DNA of 7,729 nt from Gammaproteobacteria bacterium. GTDB lineage: Bacteria; Pseudomonadota; Gammaproteobacteria; Enterobacterales; Alteromonadaceae. Location: NCBI GenBank assembly GCA_023481025.1, contig JAMCWV010000228.1, positions 1 to 7,729 on the forward strand, read 5' to 3'. Position numbers and translations under genes: made by a program. Positions 1 to 5,736 of the stretch are shown here, one piece after another. A model generated the notes under the pieces. The model had not been told where the DNA came from. It made no database searches and was given only the letters and a program-made list of their open reading frames with translations. Every line of letters begins with the position of its first letter. Position 1 is the first letter of the stretch.

Positions 1-349
1 ACGCGGGCATGGCAAGTGGCAGTAATAATGCCCAGCGCAGCCATTTGACGCCGGGGAATTCGCAGGCGGTGGTCAGCCACGCGGCGGTGACGCCCATGAC
101 GAGCACAAGCAGACCGACGCCGACCATGAGTGCGACGCTGTGGCGGACGTATTCGCCGATGACGTTATCGAATAAATGCGCAAGTGTGGCGCGTTGCTCT
201 TCGCCTGCGAGGCCAATGAAGAAGCTGACGCCAACGACGATCAGCGGTAAACAAATGATGAGCGCAACGATGGGCAGCGACAATTGTTGCCACGTCGCCC
301 AAAACCCTTTGCGCGCGTTGGATAGCGTATTGCGGAGCGCGTTAACCAT
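1..349 (-). CDS. fbpB: Fe(III) ABC transporter permease, N-terminal part (runs off window)
   Basis: This is the first 116 codons of an inner-membrane permease that would carry ferric iron from its binding protein across the membrane. The 3' end lies beyond base 1. The protein starts MVNALRNTLSNARKGFW, followed by a hydrophobic span at about residues 24-46, a periplasmic stretch with GEEQRATLAHLF, a second span at about 70-93 and the beginning of a third at about 104. This matches the start of FbpB/SfuB/HitB permeases, which are usually about 500 residues long. The upstream neighbour on the same strand is fbpA, so the pair forms the usual binding protein-permease operon. The ATG at 347-349 has no recognisable Shine-Dalgarno. 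The 24-bp repeat array ends 5 bases upstream and supplies an in-frame TAA at 356-358, so the start cannot lie further upstream. The family call rests on the translated sequence plus the adjacent fbpA; the symbol is by analogy. Confidence 0.85.
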   Translation of the reverse strand, partial: MVNALRNTLSNARKGFWATWQQLSLPIVALIICLPLIVVGVSFFIGLAGEEQRATLAHLFDNVIGEYVRHSVALMVGVGLLVLVMGVTAAWLTTACEFPGVKWLRWALLLPLAMPA

Positions 350-354
350 TCTTG

Positions 355-495
355 ATTAGGGACCGTAGCTGGAATGGCATTAGGGACCGTAGCCGGAATG
401 GCATTAGGGACCGTAGCCGGAATGGCATTAGGGACCGTAGCTGGAATGGCATTAGGGACCGTAGCTGGAATGCGGTTCCAGCTACGGTCCCTAAT
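355..495. repeat. Array A of the 24-bp repeat: five direct units and one inverted
   Basis: Five plus-oriented units lie head to tail with an exact 24-bp period: 355-378, 379-402, 403-426, 427-450 and 451-470. A minus-oriented copy follows at 476-495. The unit reads ATTAGGGACCGTAGCTGGAA then TGGC. Units 2 and 3 share the variant AGCCGG where the others have AGCTGG, which suggests the array grew by local duplication. The array fills nearly all of the gap between fbpA (stop at 515) and fbpB (start at 349), so it is transcribed in the iron operon mRNA. Confidence 0.97.
451..495. repeat. Perfect 20-bp inverted repeat (hairpin) after fbpA
   Basis: The fifth unit of the array (451-470) and the inverted copy (476-495) are exact reverse complements over 20 bases, separated by TGCGG. 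In the fbpA-fbpB transcript this would fold into a very stable stem starting 19 bases after the fbpA stop codon. No U-run follows on the minus strand, so it is not a standard intrinsic terminator. A hairpin here could protect the 3' end of the fbpA message; that role is inferred. Confidence 0.9.
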
Positions 496-514
496 TCGCA
501 AGACGCTCGGTGCA

Positions 515-1552
515 TTAGCGCCATCCGGCACGATCCATGAGGCGCACGGCCGCGGCGTTATTTTCGCCAAGCACCGACATCGAAATATCGTCGGCCTTGA
601 ACTCGCCCCAACTTTGCAACGTTTCGCTCCACGCTGCTTCCGGGTTCACTGGGTACTCCGAGTTCGTTTTCGCGTACCAGTTTTGAGCGTCGCGTGAAGC
701 TAGGAAGTCCATGAGTTTCTTAGCATTTTCTTCGTTGCGCGCGTGTTTGAGTAAGCCAATACCCGACACATTCACGTGCACGCCGTAGCTCTCTTGCGCC
801 GGCCAAGCAATTGCAACTTTGCTGACTGTGTCACGGTTTGTCGCACTGTCGCTTTCCACCATGCCACCAAAATAGTAAGTGTTCGCTATCGCGATATCGC
901 AGACGCCAGAAGCCACTGCATGAATCTGATCGCGGTCGCCACCTACCGGGCTGCGAGCAAAGTTGGCGACTAAACCGCGCGCCCATGCTTCCGTCGCTTC
1001 TTCGCCATGATGGTCAATCAAAGCGGCAACCATGGATTGGTTATAGATGTTGTCTGACGAACGCACGCAAATTCGGCCGCGCCATTTTTCATTCGCGAGG
1101 TCCATGTAGTCGGTGATTTCGCTTGGGTCAACGCGGTCGATTGCATAAAAAACTGGGCGAGCTCGCATGCTCAAGCCATACCAATGATTTTCTTGATCTT
1201 TTAAATGTGCAGGAATTTTTTCGCTTAATGTTGCCGTCGTTACCGGCTGGAACAAGTCAGCTTGCTTCGCGCGATGCAACGCACCGGCGTCAACCGTAAG
1301 GAACAAATCTGCCGGGGTATTTTGCCCTTCGCTTTGCAACCGCGATAACAGGCCATCGCCCGAGCCGGTCAGCAGGTTCACGCGAATGCCGGTTTCAGCT
1401 GTAAATTCGTCGAGGAGTGGTTTGATTAAACCTTCGTTGCGCGAGGAATAAAGGTTCACTTGTTCACCGCTACCGCCAGTACATGCCGTAATAGCTGTCG
1501 CCGTCATCGTTACGGCTAGCGCCGCTACCAGAATTTTCAGACCTCGAGACAT
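515..1552 (-). CDS. fbpA: Periplasmic Fe(III)-binding protein of an ABC transporter
   Basis: This 345-residue substrate-binding protein captures ferric iron in the periplasm and passes it to the FbpB permease. Residues 1-24 form a signal peptide that ends TAITAC, so Cys24 may be lipid-anchored (a weak lipobox). The family marks are clear: VNLYSSRNE near 32-40 with a Tyr ligand candidate, TGSGDGLLSRL near 62-72, RSSDNIYNQS near 164-173, and the paired tyrosines of ANTYYFGG (Tyr226/Tyr227), which bind iron in FbpA/FutA proteins. The length is normal for the family. The ATG at 1550-1552 has a strong Shine-Dalgarno, GAGGGGG, at 1560-1566. A Fur box overlaps its promoter, so it should be induced by low iron. 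fbpB follows downstream after a long repeat array. The ligand specificity (Fe3+ rather than another metal) is inferred from the YY pair, the Fur box and the adjacent permease. Confidence 0.95.
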   Translation of the reverse strand: MSRGLKILVAALAVTMTATAITACTGGSGEQVNLYSSRNEGLIKPLLDEFTAETGIRVNLLTGSGDGLLSRLQSEGQNTPADLFLTVDAGALHRAKQADLFQPVTTATLSEKIPAHLKDQENHWYGLSMRARPVFYAIDRVDPSEITDYMDLANEKWRGRICVRSSDNIYNQSMVAALIDHHGEEATEAWARGLVANFARSPVGGDRDQIHAVASGVCDIAIANTYYFGGMVESDSATNRDTVSKVAIAWPAQESYGVHVNVSGIGLLKHARNEENAKKLMDFLASRDAQNWYAKTNSEYPVNPEAAWSETLQSWGEFKADDISMSVLGENNAAAVRLMDRAGWR

Positions 1553-1569
1553 CTTTGTACCCCCTCATT

Positions 1570-1596
1570 TTGATTTCCGCATTTTACGGAAATCAA
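1570..1596. other. 10-bp inverted repeat over the fbpA -10 region
   Basis: TTGATTTCCG (1570-1579) and CGGAAATCAA (1587-1596) are perfect reverse complements separated by 7 bases that contain the predicted -10 box. Because the predicted transcription start lies within it, the whole dyad would not be transcribed, so it is more likely a protein-binding dyad or chance than an mRNA hairpin. Its function is unknown. Confidence 0.4.
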
Positions 1597-1609
1597 TCGC
1601 AAATGACAA
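1581..1609 (-). promoter_or_regulatory. Sigma70-type promoter of fbpA
   Basis: Read on the minus strand, a -35 box TTGTCA (1604-1609) and a -10 box TAAAAT (1581-1586) are separated by exactly 17 bases. Transcription would start near 1574, about 20 bases before the fbpA start codon. The -35 lies inside the Fur box, the expected geometry for iron repression. Confidence 0.7.
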
Positions 1610-1623
1610 TAGTTATCATTTGC
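1599..1623. promoter_or_regulatory. Fur box upstream of fbpA
   Basis: A 25-bp dyad with perfect 8-base arms, GCAAATGA (1599-1606) and TCATTTGC (1616-1623), surrounds the AT-rich centre CAATAGTTA. It resembles the ferric-uptake regulator consensus (GATAATGAT-type repeats around a centre) and overlaps the -35 of the fbpA promoter. With iron bound, Fur would block RNA polymerase here. The assignment is by sequence and by the iron-uptake gene it precedes. Confidence 0.85.
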
Positions 1624-1657
1624 CTTACGGAGTACCTCTTTTTGATTAGCCCGCTCG

Positions 1658-1677
1658 TTAGGGACCGTAGCTGGAAT
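1658..1677. repeat. Single 24-bp-family repeat at the end of the phosphodiesterase-like gene
   Basis: A lone plus-oriented copy reads TTAGGGACCGTAGCTGGAAT. Its last base, T1677, is the first plus-strand base of the TTA that forms the TAA stop of the minus-strand gene ending at 1677. On the coding strand the repeat therefore begins with the third base of that stop codon. Confidence 0.9.
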
Positions 1678-2429
1678 TACAACACTCTGTATTTGCTAGA
1701 TAATTGCGGACGTAGTTCGGCCGCACACGAAGGTTTTAGGTGACTTATCCAAACTTCCTTCGGAACGTGTTTTAAATTAGAAATCGTATCGTCGACCATT
1801 TGTGGGGTCATGTGTTTCGTCTGTACAGCAAGTTCGTACTTGTCGTCGGTGAACGAGCATTCGATCATGAGCACGTCAATTTCACCTAATTTGTCCAGCT
1901 CTCGGTTGAGTAAATCCCCAGCCGTGGTATCCGACGTAAACACAAAATGACCGTTCTCATCGCGCACCGATACCCCAACTGTTGGCACCGTATGGTCCAC
2001 CGGAAATAAAGTCACCATTCCAGCTACGGTCCCTAATGGCATTAGGGACCGTAGCTGGAACGAATCGCCAGGGGCGATTTCGATGAATTTCACAATGGGG
2101 TTCTGGGGTGTAGGCAGTTCACGAAAATCGGGCCAAATCTCATTATTGAAAATATGTGTGTTCAGCTTCTCAATCGTGTGTGCCTGCGCGTACACCTTCA
2201 CTTGGTGCTCGACCTTCTCAAACATGTTGCTCAAGAACATCGGTACCGCAGCAATATGGTCCATGTGCGAATGCGTCAAGAAAATGTGCTCAATTTTGCG
2301 CATTTCGTCGATCGACAACGAACTGAGCCCAGTGCCTGCGTCGATTAAAATGTTCTCGCTAACTTGAATACAGGTGCTACCGCCCGCTGAGTCGAGTCCA
2401 CCCGAGCACCCTAATACGCGAATCGCCAT
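1677..2429 (-). CDS. Metallo-beta-lactamase-fold hydrolase, class II cyclic-nucleotide phosphodiesterase-like
   Basis: A 250-residue cytoplasmic metal hydrolase. It carries the two-metal signature HSHMDH at 53-58, with further likely ligands at His146 (VDHTVPTVG), Asp167 (TSDTT) and His230 (ISHLKPS). The N-terminal VLGCSGG...GGSTC and the TSDTT and SHLKPS blocks fit the class II 3',5'-cyclic-nucleotide phosphodiesterase (PDE1/CpdP) group, so hydrolysis of cAMP is plausible but unproved. Residues 125-138 (QLRSLMPLGTVAGM) are encoded by an inverted pair of the 24-bp repeat and sit between GDSF and VTLFPVDHT, where relatives would be expected to have only a short turn. The last codons (KYRVL) run directly into another copy of the repeat that completes the stop codon, so the C-terminus may be shortened. 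The ATG at 2427-2429 lies 3 bases after the stop of the DUF3429 gene, which suggests coupled translation; its own Shine-Dalgarno (AGTAGG) is weak. Confidence 0.85.
   Translation of the reverse strand: MAIRVLGCSGGLDSAGGSTCIQVSENILIDAGTGLSSLSIDEMRKIEHIFLTHSHMDHIAAVPMFLSNMFEKVEHQVKVYAQAHTIEKLNTHIFNNEIWPDFRELPTPQNPIVKFIEIAPGDSFQLRSLMPLGTVAGMVTLFPVDHTVPTVGVSVRDENGHFVFTSDTTAGDLLNRELDKLGEIDVLMIECSFTDDKYELAVQTKHMTPQMVDDTISNLKHVPKEVWISHLKPSCAAELRPQLSSKYRVL
2018..2060. repeat. Inverted pair of the 24-bp repeat inside a coding region
   Basis: The arms 2018-2037 (minus-oriented copy) and 2041-2060 (plus-oriented copy) are perfect 20-base reverse complements with the loop GGC at 2038-2040. The element is translated in frame as residues 124-138 of the phosphodiesterase-like protein, without stop codons. 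The mRNA would contain a 20-bp hairpin in the middle of the open reading frame. Confidence 0.97.
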
Positions 2430-2432
2430 GCC

Positions 2433-2873
2433 CTAGCCTACTCGCAATTCAGTGGCCAACGTGATGAACCATAAGAAGTGGCTGCCCGCGACTACGAACG
2501 TCACTGGTTGCCGAATCTGTTCATACCATTTTTCCGAAACTCGGCGAATGTCGTAACGAAGCCAAATTAGGTAAATAAAACCTAGAGCAGCGATGGCCCA
2601 CAACACGGGCAAAAACGCCACCGCAATCCACGCCGCAATACTCGGGAACATACAAATAATCAAAGAGCCCTGCGGATTGTCGAGGCGCCCGGCCATGACC
2701 AGCCCCCAATGAATACCGCCGAGAAATGACAAAATAACTGCACTATATATAAGGAAGGCGTGCGCAAGTTGATCTTGCCAAACGCCGATAGCACCTAAAA
2801 TTGCGCTGCCTAAGAACGGAATAATCCCCGCCCACGTCAATCGATTCGCTGTCACTATCGTTGCTTCATTCAT
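2433..2873 (-). CDS. DUF3429 family small integral membrane protein
   Basis: A 146-residue membrane protein of unknown function. Hydrophobic spans run at about 13-31, 38-60, 70-86, 88-106 and 124-140, giving roughly five helices. The block FLGGIHWG at 50-57, in the second helix, is the most recognisable mark of DUF3429 proteins, and the size fits that family. It is followed 3 bases later by the phosphodiesterase-like gene, so the two are co-transcribed and probably translationally coupled. The ATG at 2871-2873 is preceded by GAGGAAAG, whose GAGG (2887-2890) sits a rather long 13 bases away. Directly upstream is a 93-bp repeat array that fills the gap to the previous gene. No ordinary promoter fits there, so transcription may come by read-through from the antiporter gene. 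The exact role is unknown. Confidence 0.85.
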   Translation of the reverse strand: MNEATIVTANRLTWAGIIPFLGSAILGAIGVWQDQLAHAFLIYSAVILSFLGGIHWGLVMAGRLDNPQGSLIICMFPSIAAWIAVAFLPVLWAIAALGFIYLIWLRYDIRRVSEKWYEQIRQPVTFVVAGSHFLWFITLATELRVG

Positions 2874-2890
2874 ACTTTTATACTTTCCTC

Positions 2891-2983
2891 ATTCCAGCTA
2901 CGGTCCCTAATGCCATTCCAGCTACGGTCCCTAATGCCATTCCAGCTACGGTCCCTAATGCCATTACAGCTACGGTCCGCAAT
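2891..2983. repeat. Array D of the 24-bp repeat: four minus-oriented units
   Basis: Units lie at 2891-2914, 2915-2938, 2939-2962 and 2963-2983 with exact 24-bp spacing. The first three are identical; the fourth is diverged (ATTACAG at one end and GTCCGCAAT at the other). The array takes up 93 of the 109 bases between the antiporter stop and the DUF3429 start. Its last base is part of the antiporter stop codon. Confidence 0.97.
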
Positions 2984-3948
2984 CAACCCGCGATAACCCA
3001 CGCGAGGTAGCCGATATAGACGACGGCGAAGAAGCCGCCTTCTAAACGGTTGATGCGCCCTGGTCGGCGGGCTTTTTTCACGCGGAAGGCAAACAACAAA
3101 ATACACAAGGTCATCAGGCCCATCACCGCGTAATCGCGCGTCAATACCTCTGGCTCAAGTTCGAACGGCTGAATTGCGCCGGCAATTCCCACTACGGCCA
3201 AGGTGTTAAATAAGTTTGATCCGATGATATTTCCAAGCGCCAAATCGTGCTCGTTCTTGCGAATCGCCGCAATCGCACTCGCCAATTCCGGCAAAGACGT
3301 GCCAATTGCGACTATTGTTAGGCCGATAACTAGGTCGCTCACCCCAAATGCTTCGGCAATTTCAACCGCGCCCCAGACCAATACGCGCGAGCTCAAAATT
3401 AACAAAACCAAACCAATAACTAACCAAATCAATGCTTTACGCAATGGCATTGGGTGACTGTCAATTTCTGCTTCAGTTTCCAACCCCAATGCGTCGTCAC
3501 CGTTTAGGCCTTGTTTGATTGACCAGCCCATCACCGCAAAAAACACCACTAATAAAACCCACGCATCGCGGGCACTGATGTTCCCATCGATAATCAACCA
3601 ACCGGCCAATACGGTCACACCGATCAACACCGGCATTTCCCGTCGCAACACGTTCGACTGCACTGTGATTGGCGCAATTAACGCGGTGATACCGAGCACC
3701 ATGCCGATATTCGCGGTGTTCGAGCCAAACGCATTTCCAAGCGCGAGCCCCGGATTACCGCCAACTGCGGCGAACGCCGACACCACCATTTCCGGCGCCG
3801 AGGTGCCGAAACCAATGATTAACATACCAATTAATAGCGGTGACATGCCCAAGTGACGAGCTGTCGCAGCGGCGCCGTCGATAAAACGATCGGCCGACCA
3901 GATCAATATAACTAAGCCAAAAATCACAGCAAATGCGGCTAAAAGCAT
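2983..3948 (-). CDS. Calcium/cation antiporter, CaCA superfamily (YrbG-like)
   Basis: A 321-residue inner-membrane exchanger, probably exporting Ca2+ in return for Na+ or H+. Both hallmark alpha repeats are intact: GFGTSAPEM (46-54) with GNAFGSN (71-77), and AIGTSLPEL (214-222) with GNIIGSN (239-245). The two acidic Glu residues of the SAPEM and SLPEL motifs are the usual ion ligands. About ten hydrophobic spans flank an acidic cytoplasmic loop at about 150-165. The start was taken at the ATG 3946-3948 because an excellent Shine-Dalgarno AGAGGAA (3954-3960) lies just upstream and the protein then begins MLLAAFAVIFG, as in relatives. A longer reading to 4032 would overlap the preceding gene by 68 bases and add a charged, non-family N-terminus. 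It follows the Na/Pi gene by 16 bases, so they share an operon. The TGA stop takes its final A from the adjoining repeat. Confidence 0.93.
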   Translation of the reverse strand: MLLAAFAVIFGLVILIWSADRFIDGAAATARHLGMSPLLIGMLIIGFGTSAPEMVVSAFAAVGGNPGLALGNAFGSNTANIGMVLGITALIAPITVQSNVLRREMPVLIGVTVLAGWLIIDGNISARDAWVLLVVFFAVMGWSIKQGLNGDDALGLETEAEIDSHPMPLRKALIWLVIGLVLLILSSRVLVWGAVEIAEAFGVSDLVIGLTIVAIGTSLPELASAIAAIRKNEHDLALGNIIGSNLFNTLAVVGIAGAIQPFELEPEVLTRDYAVMGLMTLCILLFAFRVKKARRPGRINRLEGGFFAVVYIGYLAWVIAG

Positions 3949-3964
3949 CGATATTCCTCTTTCG

Positions 3965-5539
3965 TCACTCTTCTTCTTTCGTTGGGTAAATTGTTGCGGC
4001 AACGCGCACAATTCGCTTCGCACAGTCTTCAAACAGGTTAATAATGTGCAGGTAATTTGTCACCACTGGCGCCGCCTTGTGATTATCGCGCACCGCATTC
4101 AATAGCTCTGCACGCCTTGTTCGGCGGGCATTTCGTATCACTTCTAAGTGTTCGGCGCGCTCTTCCACGCTCATCGCCTTCAAATCACCCGAACGGAGTA
4201 GCTTCAGCAACGCTTCGCGCAGCTCATCGGAAAACGCTTTTTCGATGTCAATACGCGGCAAGTCTGCCAATATATGGAACGTTTCTCGAAGTTCAAGACA
4301 TTCTTCGCGGGCCCAGTTTAGGTTGAGAAACTGCTCTGCTGAATCATCCAGCGGCGCTTTCGTTGCCAATCTGTTGCCAAATTCATGGATGGTTTCCAAC
4401 AAGGCCTTCGTGTCCATTTCCTCTTCAGGTTTCGGTGCTTCTGGGTCTAGAACAGTTCGCCCTCGAAGAAGTAACTGTTTGAAAACACGCTTAATTTCCG
4501 AGTGCATCGCAGCCACCCCCATACTCGGAATGCCGACCACTGTGTCGTCGAGGTAGCGTGGTTTTATCGAGGTGAGTTCTGGCTGTTTTATCCAGCGCTC
4601 GACGCGGCGCAGGATATGGTCGGCCAAGAACCACATCAACACGAGGCCGAGTAAGTTAAATAATGTATGGTAAAGCGCGAGGCCGGTGGAGATGTTCTGC
4701 CGCCCGTCGCCACCCGACAACCATTCGGCCACCCACCACATGGGCGCGAGCAAAATAAGCGCGATAGCCGCGGTAAAAACTTTTTCAGCCACATGCACGA
4801 GCGCTAGACGGCGTGCATTCGTTGTGGCGCCGATAGTCGCCAACAAGCTGGTCGCCGTGGTGCCGATGTTCGCGCCAATCACTAATGAAGCGCCAAGCAA
4901 GGGCGTGAGCACGCCGGTGACCGACGCGGTTAAAATGATAGCGATGGCCGCCGATGATGACTGAATCATTGCGGTTAATAATGCGCCGATAAAAACGCCG
5001 AGGATGATGCCGAACGCGCCGGTCGCGCCGAGCTGCTCGATAGGTATCCAATCGGCGACGTCGATAAACGCGTCGCGCAGTAAACCAAGGCCAAGAAACA
5101 ACACGCCGAAGCCGGTCAGCGTGGTACCAACGTGCGGTAAGCGATTGTCTTTAAAGATAAGTTTTAGGAGCATGCCGATGCCGATTAGGGGCAAAGCAAT
5201 GACTTCAACGCGGATTTTGAGGCCGACTAGTGCGACGATCCACGCGGTCATGGTGGTGCCGAGATTGCTGCCGAAAACGACCCAAGCAGCCTGGCGTAAT
5301 TTCAGCATGCCAGCGTTTGTGAAGCCCAGCGTGGCCACAATCACTGCGCTGGAAGATTGTACGAGTGCGGTAATGCTAAAACCGGTAAACGCAGCTTTGA
5401 CACGGGTTTGCGTGGAGCGCTCAAGAAACGTTGCGAGCGAATTACCGGCCGCGGCTTTGAGCCCGTCGGTCATCATGGCCATCCCGAGCAGCAATAGCCC
5501 GAGCCCGCCTAACGTCATCGTCACCGTCGTCCACGCCAT
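3965..5539 (-). CDS. Na/Pi-cotransporter family protein with PhoU-like C-terminal domain
   Basis: A 524-residue inner-membrane protein of the bacterial NptA/YjbB type, thought to move phosphate with Na+. The membrane half (about 1-315) contains the two inverted repeats typical of the family: QSSSA at 61-65 with GSNLGTT at 90-96, and QSSSA at 193-197 with GANIGTT at 222-228. The remainder (about 335-520) is charged and helical and matches the PhoU-like domain often fused to these transporters. The length is normal. The ATG at 5537-5539 has the Shine-Dalgarno AGGGG (5545-5549). A sigma70-type promoter and a 12-bp tandem repeat lie just upstream. The Ca2+ antiporter gene follows 16 bases downstream, so the operon joins phosphate and calcium handling. 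Whether it imports or exports phosphate cannot be read from the sequence. Confidence 0.93.
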   Translation of the reverse strand: MAWTTVTMTLGGLGLLLLGMAMMTDGLKAAAGNSLATFLERSTQTRVKAAFTGFSITALVQSSSAVIVATLGFTNAGMLKLRQAAWVVFGSNLGTTMTAWIVALVGLKIRVEVIALPLIGIGMLLKLIFKDNRLPHVGTTLTGFGVLFLGLGLLRDAFIDVADWIPIEQLGATGAFGIILGVFIGALLTAMIQSSSAAIAIILTASVTGVLTPLLGASLVIGANIGTTATSLLATIGATTNARRLALVHVAEKVFTAAIALILLAPMWWVAEWLSGGDGRQNISTGLALYHTLFNLLGLVLMWFLADHILRRVERWIKQPELTSIKPRYLDDTVVGIPSMGVAAMHSEIKRVFKQLLLRGRTVLDPEAPKPEEEMDTKALLETIHEFGNRLATKAPLDDSAEQFLNLNWAREECLELRETFHILADLPRIDIEKAFSDELREALLKLLRSGDLKAMSVEERAEHLEVIRNARRTRRAELLNAVRDNHKAAPVVTNYLHIINLFEDCAKRIVRVAATIYPTKEEE

Positions 5540-5557
5540 CCGCTTCCCCTTTTACCC

Positions 5558-5593
5558 CGTTTCTTGCCGCGTTTCTAGCCTCGTTTCTAGCCT
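5558..5593. repeat. Three 12-bp tandem repeats in the Na/Pi leader
   Basis: Three adjacent 12-bp units lie at 5558-5569 (CGTTTCTTGCCG), 5570-5581 (CGTTTCTAGCCT) and 5582-5593 (CGTTTCTAGCCT). A looser GTTTCTTGCG match follows from about 5604. They lie between the predicted promoter and the Shine-Dalgarno of the Na/Pi gene, so they fall in its 5' leader. They are unrelated to the 24-bp family. An operator or mRNA-binding role is possible but only inferred. Confidence 0.75.
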
Positions 5594-5594
5594 A

Positions 5595-5623
5595 AGCATA
5601 GCTTGTTTCTTGCGAGCTGATAA
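5595..5623 (-). promoter_or_regulatory. Probable sigma70 promoter of the Na/Pi-antiporter operon
   Basis: On the minus strand, TTATCA (5618-5623) and TATGCT (5595-5600) stand exactly 17 bases apart, each matching the consensus at four of six positions. Transcription would begin around 5588, inside the 12-bp tandem repeats, giving a leader of about 50 bases. Confidence 0.5.
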
Positions 5624-5658
5624 GCCCCCGGCATTGTGCCCGCCCGTTAGGCGCGCCC

Positions 5659-5727
5659 GGTAGGGACCGTAGCCGGAATGGCATTGCGGACCGTAGCCGG
5701 AATGGCATTGCGGACCGTAGCCGGAAT
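5659..5727. repeat. Array E of the 24-bp repeat: three plus-oriented units
   Basis: Units at 5659-5682, 5683-5706 and 5707-5727 have 24-bp spacing. All three carry the AGCCGG variant, and the second and third share GCGGACC in place of AGGGACC, again pointing to local duplication. The array starts 10 bases downstream of the UPF0016 gene's stop codon and upstream of the Na/Pi promoter. Confidence 0.95.
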
Positions 5728-5736
5728 GCGCCCAAA

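Noticed and set aside
355..495. CRISPR array
   Set aside because: The units recur every 24 bp with only a 3-base fixed spacer; there are no unique spacers, no leader and no cas genes.
451..495. Intrinsic terminator after fbpA
   Set aside because: The stem is strong but no U-run follows on the transcribed strand, and fbpB needs read-through.
352..697. Open frames across array A (both strands) as protein genes
   Set aside because: They are open only because the 24-bp unit is a multiple of three and lacks stops in four frames; they have no Shine-Dalgarno and end in antisense to fbpA.
2870..3106. Minus-strand frame containing repeated RDRSWNGI peptides
   Set aside because: It overlaps the antiporter 3' end in another frame and consists of arginine-rich shadow sequence plus the translated repeat array.
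3949..4032. 28-residue N-terminal extension of the Ca2+ antiporter
   Set aside because: It would overlap the Na/Pi gene by 68 bases, adds a charged segment not expected in the family, and ignores the strong Shine-Dalgarno at 3954-3960.
5004..5663. Long plus-strand open frame of 219 codons
   Set aside because: It is antisense to the well-supported Na/Pi gene and reads as low-complexity Ser/Pro/Thr-rich shadow sequence without family motifs.
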